A stretch of 6,299 bases of DNA from Pseudomonadota bacterium (GTDB lineage Bacteria > Myxococcota_A > Polyangia > Haliangiales > Haliangiaceae). The notes beneath the pieces are model-generated. The model had not been told where the DNA came from, did no database searches, and saw nothing but the letters and a program-made list of their open reading frames with translations. The stretch is from positions 1 through 6,299 of the forward strand of contig JAEYYY010000514.1 in the NCBI GenBank assembly GCA_023430775.1. The letters run 5' to 3'. Within the stretch, counting starts at the first letter, position 1; every line of letters begins with the position of its first letter. This document shows, one piece after another, positions 1-4,191 of this stretch. The translations under genes were made by a program, and so were the position numbers.

Positions 1-312
1 CACGAGCACGTGGTCGACGGCGAGACCGGCTTCGTGTGTCGCGACGTCGATGGCTTCGCGGCATCGCTCGGCCGCCTGCTCGATGATCCGCAGCTGCGTT
101 CCGTCCAGGGTCCCCGCGCTCGCGAGCGGGCGACGAGCTACGACCTCGATCGCGCGATGCGTGCGAGCTGGGCGATCTACGAGGCGCTGCACGCGCGCCG
201 TGCCGCGGCCTGGCTGGTCAAGCGCGCCGCGCGCCGCCATCGCGTCATGCGCTCGATCTACGGCCGCCTCGACGCACGCCGCGAACCGCTGCGGCTCCGG
301 GAGGCATCGTGA
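1..312 (+). CDS. Glycosyltransferase family 4 (GT-B), C-terminal fragment
   Basis: The reading frame is open from the first base and ends at TGA 310-312, so this is the last 103 codons of a gene that begins upstream of the window. The visible protein begins HEHVVDGETGFV and continues with a spaced DVDGFAASLGRLLDDPQLR segment. This is the typical end of the nucleotide-sugar-binding domain in GT4/GT1-type glycosyltransferases (retaining, GT-B fold), where a glycine-rich 'vvdGetGfl' turn is followed by the helix counting off a 'll.dp.lr' pattern. The closing helix (YDLDRAMRASWAIYEAL) also fits. A very basic tail of about 35 residues follows (many Arg/Ala), which could sit against the membrane. 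The catalytic E-x7-E region lies outside the window. The gene overlaps the next one by GTGA, so the two are probably translationally coupled and share a glycan pathway. Substrate cannot be told. Confidence 0.82.
   Translation, partial: HEHVVDGETGFVCRDVDGFAASLGRLLDDPQLRSVQGPRARERATSYDLDRAMRASWAIYEALHARRAAAWLVKRAARRHRVMRSIYGRLDARREPLRLREAS
299..304 (+). promoter_or_regulatory. Shine-Dalgarno sequence of the family-2 glycosyltransferase
   Basis: GGGAGG lies 4 bases before GTG 309 and inside the end of the preceding gene. It supports the GTG at 309, and hence the GTGA stop/start overlap, as the true start. Confidence 0.6.
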
Positions 313-1214
313 TCTCCCTCGTCATCGAGACCTGGAACGTCGGCGGCGAGGCCGGCCCGCTGCGCGAGCTGCTCTACGCGCTCGAACCGCAGCTCGCCGG
401 CGTGGAGCTGGTGATCACCCACGTCGGCCTCGACGACAAGACGCGCGATGCGCTGGCGAACGGCCACCAGGTGACGTGGGTCGAGCTGCCGCGCGACGCC
501 GACTACTACCAGCACAAGAACGCCGGCTTCGACGCCACCACCGGCGACATCGTCGCGTTCATCGACGGCGACTGCGATCCCGAGGCCGACTGGCTCGAGC
601 AGCTGATCCGGCCGTTCGCCGACGGTGCGCTCGTCGTCGCCGGTGCGACCTCCTATCCCGGCTCGGTGGCGCCGATCGCGAACGCGATCGACTTCCCGTA
701 CTTCGATGGCGAGACCGCCGAGCGCAAGTCGATCGCCGACGCGCCGCCCACCGTCCGCAACTTCTTCGCGAACAACGTCGCGTTCGAGCGCGAGACCTTC
801 GCGGCGCGCCGCTATCCGACGATCGCGCCGATGTTCCACGGCCAGTGCCAGGTGCTCGCGCTGCGCCTGCTCGAGGACCACATCCCCGTCGTGTTCGCGC
901 CGCGCGCCCGGCTCACCCACGCGTGGCCCGACGATCTTCGCGAGTGGCTGGAGGTCCGCCTGCTGCGCGGTGCCGACACGGTGTCGCTGATGCCGTACCT
1001 GTTCGAGCACTACACGCCGCGCGCGGCGCCAATCCTCGATCGCCTCGGTCCTCTGCCCTCGCTCGCGATCTTCGCGGCGCGCGGCGTCACCTCGGCGCTC
1101 CAGGCGTTGCGTCGCGGTCCCGTCGTGAAGGGCCTCGGCTTCGTCGCTCTCGCCACCGTGCTCGACTCGATCGGCGCCGCCGCATCCCCTCGCATCTACC
1201 GCCTGCTGACGTGA
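309..1214 (+). CDS. Family-2-like glycosyltransferase (GT-A fold), atypical catalytic motif
   Basis: This 301-residue protein starts at a GTG overlapping the previous stop. The N-terminus MISLVIETWNVGG matches the first beta strand of GT2 enzymes, and FIDGDCDP (D86-G87-D88) is the DxD motif that binds the divalent metal and nucleotide sugar. Around residues 175-207, 'HGQCQVLALRL...VVFAPRARLTH' aligns by eye with the family's 'GEDtDLalRL...ivy.P.A...H' block. The usual ED pair, including the catalytic base, is replaced by Q179-C180. It may therefore belong to a divergent subfamily using another base, or have lost activity. A moderately hydrophobic stretch near residues 275-292 could touch the membrane; no clear multi-helix membrane domain is seen. 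It is probably an inverting transferase acting on the same surface glycan as its GT4 neighbour. Stop TGA 1212-1214 lies in the left copy of the GTGAGC repeat. Family is confident; substrate unknown. Confidence 0.85.
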   Translation: MISLVIETWNVGGEAGPLRELLYALEPQLAGVELVITHVGLDDKTRDALANGHQVTWVELPRDADYYQHKNAGFDATTGDIVAFIDGDCDPEADWLEQLIRPFADGALVVAGATSYPGSVAPIANAIDFPYFDGETAERKSIADAPPTVRNFFANNVAFERETFAARRYPTIAPMFHGQCQVLALRLLEDHIPVVFAPRARLTHAWPDDLREWLEVRLLRGADTVSLMPYLFEHYTPRAAPILDRLGPLPSLAIFAARGVTSALQALRRGPVVKGLGFVALATVLDSIGAAASPRIYRLLT

Positions 1215-1216
1215 GC
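1211..1216. repeat. Left copy of 6-bp target-site duplication (GTGAGC)
   Basis: GTGAGC lies immediately outside the left inverted repeat and is repeated exactly at 1415-1420, immediately outside the right one. If C1210 and C1414 are counted, the direct repeat is 7 bp. It contains the TGA stop of the glycosyltransferase. An exact match at this precise place is expected by chance about once in 4096 for a 6-mer. Confidence 0.72.
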
Positions 1217-1253
1217 GGGGACTGTCTCCACTTGGTGCACTTCCGTTCGCAAC
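1217..1253 (+). repeat. Left terminal inverted repeat
   Basis: Pairs with 1378-1414 over 37 bases, mismatching only at 1246 and 1249. The outermost 19 bases are GGGGACTGTCTCCACTTGG. Confidence 0.9.
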
Positions 1254-1277
1254 TAGCTGTGTTGCCTCGGCCGCTCG

Positions 1278-1289
1278 GGGACGGTGTTG
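1278..1289 (+). repeat. Inner inverted repeat, left copy
   Basis: GGGACGGTGTTG pairs with 1342-1353 at 11 of 12 positions. Read from 1277, GGGGACGGTGTTGACTTGT matches the outer end motif at 14 of 19 positions in the same orientation, so it is a diverged copy of the element's own terminus. Confidence 0.55.
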
Positions 1290-1341
1290 ACTTGTCATCC
1301 CGCCCGGCAGGTGACGCGATTGCCGCAGCTACGCGCAAATC

Positions 1342-1353
1342 CAACTCCGTCCC
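1342..1353 (-). repeat. Inner inverted repeat, right copy
   Basis: CAACTCCGTCCC is the near-perfect reverse complement of 1278-1289, with one mismatch. With that copy it gives an internal hairpin or a nested element of about 77 bp. Confidence 0.5.
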
Positions 1354-1377
1354 TACACCGCATCGAGATCTCGCGAT

Positions 1378-1414
1378 GTTGGGAGCGGAAGTGCACCAAG
1401 TGGAGACAGTCCCC
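1378..1414 (-). repeat. Right terminal inverted repeat
   Basis: Reverse complement of 1217-1253 at 35 of 37 positions. Its outer end carries GGAG (1402-1405), 9 bases before the GTG start at 1415. Confidence 0.9.
1402..1405 (+). promoter_or_regulatory. Shine-Dalgarno-like GGAG supplied by the element end
   Basis: GGAG lies within the right inverted repeat and is followed by a 9-base spacer and GTG 1415. It would pair with CTCC at 1226-1229 in the left arm if both arms were on one transcript. Confidence 0.4.
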
Positions 1415-1420
1415 GTGAGC
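1415..1420. repeat. Right copy of 6-bp target-site duplication (GTGAGC)
   Basis: Exact copy of 1211-1216, directly outside the right inverted repeat. Its first three bases are the proposed GTG start codon of the membrane-protein gene. Confidence 0.72.
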
Positions 1421-1873
1421 TTGGAGGAGCTGGTCGGGTCGCTCGGGTTGCCGGTCGCGACGTTCGCGATCGCGCTGGTCGGTGCGGTGTTTCCGATCGT
1501 CTCGATCGAGGTGTTCTTGATCGGGGTTGCCGTGATCGCGGGACCGGGCGATGCGGTGCTGCTGGTGCCGCTCGCGGCCGTCGGGCAGCTCCTCGGAAAG
1601 CTCCCGATCTATGGCGCGGCACGCGGCCTGACCGGGTTGACCGCGCGATCGCCGAAGCAAGCGCGGCGGGTCGAGCGGATGCGCGGGTGGTTCGCGAGGT
1701 GGCATCCGACGAAGCTGCTGGCGGCGAGCGCGCTCGTCGGCATTCCTCCGTTCTCACTCGCCGCCACCGCGGCCGGCGTGCTCGGCATCCAGCTGCGAAC
1801 GTTCTGCATCGTCGTCGGCGTCTCACGCGGGCTGCGGTTCGCCGCCATCTTCGCGCTCGCCCGATTCTGGTGA
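1415..1873 (+). CDS. Small VTT/YqaA-like (DedA-related) membrane protein
   Basis: This 152-residue protein has about four hydrophobic segments (near residues 11-30, 31-57, 100-122 and 128-148) separated by a basic loop around 78-99. The pattern resembles small VTT-domain (SNARE-associated/YqaA, DedA-related) proteins: a 'FPIVSIEVFLIGVAVIAGP' start, then GQLLGKLPIYGAARG in the place of the family's 'G.llG...Y..GR..G', then 'GIPPFSLAATAAGVL' followed by a helix with RxxF and GxxxGLRF. Such proteins are linked to lipid or undecaprenyl-phosphate movement across membranes, but no function is proven for this branch. I chose GTG 1415 because removing the inserted element restores a GTGA overlap with the glycosyltransferase, a junction identical to the one at 309-312. 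An in-frame ATG at 1376 would add 13 residues that are purely element sequence. Association with two glycosyltransferases hints at a role near lipid-linked glycans; that is inference. Confidence 0.68.
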   Translation: MSLEELVGSLGLPVATFAIALVGAVFPIVSIEVFLIGVAVIAGPGDAVLLVPLAAVGQLLGKLPIYGAARGLTGLTARSPKQARRVERMRGWFARWHPTKLLAASALVGIPPFSLAATAAGVLGIQLRTFCIVVGVSRGLRFAAIFALARFW

Positions 1874-1880
1874 TCCGCTC

Positions 1881-1886
1881 TATGAT
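1881..1886 (+). promoter_or_regulatory. Possible -10 box before the sensor kinase gene
   Basis: TATGAT differs from the TATAAT consensus at one base. It ends 8 bases before the GTG start, so transcription would begin at or just before the start codon and give a leaderless message. No convincing -35 box is seen 16-18 bases upstream. No well-spaced Shine-Dalgarno exists for this start (AGG lies only one base away), which is compatible with leaderless expression. Confidence 0.3.
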
Positions 1887-1894
1887 CGCGAGGC

Positions 1895-4153
1895 GTGCAC
1901 GTCGAGAACGTCTTGACGATCGGGATGTGCGGAGCCCTGGTGTTCCTGGTCATCCGCATGGCGATCAGCAAGGTGCTCGAACCGGAGCGCTCGCACCTGC
2001 CGTGGATCCTGATCGGCTCGTCGGGCGTGGCGTTCTGCATCGCGCGGGTGATCGGCCACACCACCACGAATCCCGACCTCGCACTTCACATGGTGCGGCT
2101 GCAGTACGCGTCCGCGATGCTGCTGCCGGTGCTGTCGCTGGTGACCGTGGAGAGTCTGGCGAACCTGCCGATCGGATCGGCGACCAAGGTGATGTGGGCG
2201 CTGACGCTGCCGCTGGTCGCCGCGTTCCTGTTCACGCCGTGGTTCGTCAGCGGACCGCCGAGCCACCGCACCGATGCACTCGGGATGACGATCTATACCG
2301 GCCGCCCCGGGTTTCTGCTGCCCATCCTCGCGCCCGCGCTGGTCTGGCTGGCGGTCATGTTGCGCCGGCGGTTGCGCGCGATGCCACCGACGCTGGCACC
2401 ACTGCGACGGATGTTGCGAGTCGCGATCCTGTCGATGATCGTGCTCGGCATCAACGATTCGCTGTTCGGCGCCGGCGCGATCAAGTCGGTGCCGCTGTTC
2501 GAGTACGCGTACCTGATCGTCGCGTTCGTGTCGACGCGCGTCGAGCTGTCGCGCTCGGCCATCGTGCGCGGCGAGCTGGCGAAGCTCGTCGAGGAGCGCG
2601 GCCGCGATCTCGAGAGAAATCGCCAGGCGATCGACACCGCACTCCACAAGCTGACGCGCAGCGAGGCGCGCTATCGCCACCTCGCGCAAGCGACACGCGA
2701 AGGCGTGGTGGTCGTCCAGGGCCGTCGCGTGATCGACGTCAACGACGCGTTCTGCGCCATGCTCGGCACCACCGAGGCGTCGCTGCTCGGCGCCGATGCC
2801 GCGGAGCTGTTCGACACCGCGGACCGGCCGGCGATCGAAGGTCTCGTCGGCGGCACCGAGATGAACCCGTGCGACGTTCGCGCGATCAAGGGTGACGAGT
2901 CGCTGCTCGCGGTCTCGGTCAAGGCGATGTCGGTGCCCGAGGGTGCGCCGGGCACTCGCGTCTTGTTGGTGCGCGACATGTCCGGCGAGCGCGAGCTGCG
3001 CCTCCAGCTGCTGCGCGCCGATCGCCTCGCCGCGGTCGGCACGCTCGCCGCCGGGACCGCGCACGAGATCAACAACCCGCTGGTCTACGTGGTCGGCAAT
3101 GCCGAGGTGCTCCAGCAGGAGCTCGCGCGTCTCGAACCGCTGTTGCCGCCGGGCGAGCTCGATCTCGCGAAGGAGGTCGTCGGCGAGATCTCGGTCGGCG
3201 GCGATCGCGTGCGCCGCATCGTCAAGGATCTGATGTCGCTCGCCCGCGAGCGCGAGCGCGACGAGGTCGCCGTCGACGTGCGCAAGCTCCTCGACAGCGC
3301 GTTGACCATGGCCTCGACGCAACTCCGCCACCGCGCGACCGTGGTCAAGGACTACGGCGACGTGCCGACGGTGTTCGCCAGCGAGGTGCGACTCGGCCAG
3401 GTGTTCTTGAACCTGGTGGTCAACGCCGCCCAGGCGATCCCCGAGGGACACGTCGCCGCCAACCAGGTGCGGGTCAAGACGTACGCGAAGGACGACAGCG
3501 TGATCGTCGAGATCATCGATACCGGCACCGGCATGGACGCGGCGACGCGCGATCGGATCTTCGATCCGTTCTTCACCACCAAGGAGGTCGGCAAGGGCAC
3601 CGGCCTCGGGCTGTCGATCAGCCACGGCATCGTCACCACGCTCGGCGGCACGATCGACGTCGAGAGCGAGGTCGGCAAGGGCTCCACGTTTCGCGTCTCG
3701 CTCCCCGCGATGGCGCCCAAGCCCGAGGCCGCGACGTCGACGCCGGCGACCAGCGATCCGACCCCGACGCGCCGGATCCTCGTGGTCGATGACGAGGAGC
3801 TGGTCGCGCGCAACCTGGCGCGCATGCTGTCGCCTCATCGTGTCGATGTCGTCCAGAGCGGCCGCGAGGCGCTCGTTCGCTGCACCGAGGACCGCTACGA
3901 CGTGCTCCTGGTCGACCTGATGATGCCGGACATCACGGGCATGGAGGTCTACACGCAGGTGATCGCGAACGACCCGGCGGCGGCCGGCAGGTTCCTGTTC
4001 ATGACCGGCGGCGCCTTCACCGACAAGGCGCGGGATTTCCTCGAGAAGAATGCGACCCGCTGCCTCGAGAAGCCGATCTCGAAGGCCGACCTCCACGCCG
4101 CGATCGCCGGCGTCATCGATTCGCCCGACCTGTCGACGTTTCCGTCGGACTAG
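1895..4153 (+). CDS. Hybrid sensor histidine kinase (7TM-PAS-HisKA-HATPase-REC)
   Basis: This 752-residue inner-membrane signalling protein autophosphorylates on His and passes the phosphate to its own receiver. Residues 1-215 hold about seven membrane helices (near 5-24, 36-54, 70-90, 98-118, 138-156, 173-193, 199-215), resembling the 7TM N-terminus of other histidine kinases. A charged signalling helix (216-258) leads to a PAS domain (about 258-365). The H-box is GTAHEINNPL with phosphoacceptor H390. ATPase motifs are all intact: N-box NLVVNAAQA (N510), G1 DTGTGM (D542), F-box FDPFFTTK (556-563) and G2 GKGTGLGL (566-573). After a Pro/Thr-rich linker (about 605-625) comes a receiver with acidic pair D632/D633, phosphoacceptor D674 (VDLMMPD), T704 and K726 (EKPIS). 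No DNA-binding output follows and no separate regulator is seen nearby, so an Hpt or stand-alone partner would be encoded elsewhere. GTG 1895 is the first start after in-frame stops at 1871 and 1883; ATG 1925 is possible but would cut into the first helix. The signal sensed is unknown. Confidence 0.95.
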   Translation: MHVENVLTIGMCGALVFLVIRMAISKVLEPERSHLPWILIGSSGVAFCIARVIGHTTTNPDLALHMVRLQYASAMLLPVLSLVTVESLANLPIGSATKVMWALTLPLVAAFLFTPWFVSGPPSHRTDALGMTIYTGRPGFLLPILAPALVWLAVMLRRRLRAMPPTLAPLRRMLRVAILSMIVLGINDSLFGAGAIKSVPLFEYAYLIVAFVSTRVELSRSAIVRGELAKLVEERGRDLERNRQAIDTALHKLTRSEARYRHLAQATREGVVVVQGRRVIDVNDAFCAMLGTTEASLLGADAAELFDTADRPAIEGLVGGTEMNPCDVRAIKGDESLLAVSVKAMSVPEGAPGTRVLLVRDMSGERELRLQLLRADRLAAVGTLAAGTAHEINNPLVYVVGNAEVLQQELARLEPLLPPGELDLAKEVVGEISVGGDRVRRIVKDLMSLARERERDEVAVDVRKLLDSALTMASTQLRHRATVVKDYGDVPTVFASEVRLGQVFLNLVVNAAQAIPEGHVAANQVRVKTYAKDDSVIVEIIDTGTGMDAATRDRIFDPFFTTKEVGKGTGLGLSISHGIVTTLGGTIDVESEVGKGSTFRVSLPAMAPKPEAATSTPATSDPTPTRRILVVDDEELVARNLARMLSPHRVDVVQSGREALVRCTEDRYDVLLVDLMMPDITGMEVYTQVIANDPAAAGRFLFMTGGAFTDKARDFLEKNATRCLEKPISKADLHAAIAGVIDSPDLSTFPSD

Positions 4154-4164
4154 GAACCTGGCGC

Positions 4165-4176
4165 CACCGCGCGGTG
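4165..4176. repeat. 12-bp perfect palindrome in the kinase-macroglobulin gap
   Basis: CACCGCGCGGTG reads the same on both strands and lies 15 bases before the next start. It could be an operator, but palindromes of this composition arise easily in such GC-rich DNA. No T-run follows, so it is not an intrinsic terminator. Confidence 0.25.
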
Positions 4177-4191
4177 TCAACATCGCCGCCC

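Larger units (their letters stand above)
1217..1414. mobile_element. MITE-like non-autonomous insertion element, 198 bp
   Basis: This segment fills the whole gap between the family-2 glycosyltransferase and the membrane-protein gene. Its ends are 37-bp inverted repeats (1217-1253 and 1378-1414) with 35 of 37 positions paired, the outer 29 perfectly. The termini read GGGGACTGTC... and ...GACAGTCCCC. A 6-bp direct repeat, GTGAGC, sits flush against both ends. There is no transposase: the only open frame through it is a side effect of reading through from neighbouring frames. Long terminal inverted repeats, small size, no coding capacity and a target-site duplication define a MITE-like element, mobilised in trans by a DDE-type transposase elsewhere. 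Which insertion-sequence family supplies it cannot be told. A REP-like or RAYT-related repeat is the alternative, but such Y1 systems do not normally make target-site duplications. The interior (about 1254-1377) holds a second, weaker inverted pair and a 10-bp palindrome at 1364-1373. Confidence 0.72.

Noticed and set aside
258..1298. 346-codon minus-strand open frame over the family-2 glycosyltransferase
   Set aside because: Antisense shadow of a well-supported gene; charged low-complexity product with no motif.
1287..1315. TTGACT at 1287-1292 as a -35 box inside the element
   Set aside because: No -10-like hexamer lies 16-18 bases downstream, and the hexamer is part of the diverged end motif.
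1364..1373. 10-bp palindrome CGAGATCTCG inside the element
   Set aside because: It does not extend beyond 10 bp and such palindromes are common by chance; no operator role can be supported.
50..1414. Upstream part of an open frame continuous with the membrane-protein gene
   Set aside because: It overlaps both glycosyltransferases in the wrong frame and gives Arg/Ala-rich nonsense; only 1415-1873 has protein-like character.
1217..1414. Inverted repeats as an intrinsic transcription terminator
   Set aside because: The loop would be 124 bases and no U-run follows the right arm; the flush direct repeats fit an insertion better.
1217..1414. REP/RAYT (Y1 transposase) type repeat
   Set aside because: Not excluded, but such elements normally create no target-site duplication, and a clean 6-bp one is present.
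1880..4183. A 767-codon open frame on the minus strand opposite the sensor kinase
   Set aside because: It mirrors a gene with all kinase motifs intact; its product is Arg/His/Asp-rich low-complexity sequence typical of antisense reading of GC-rich genes.
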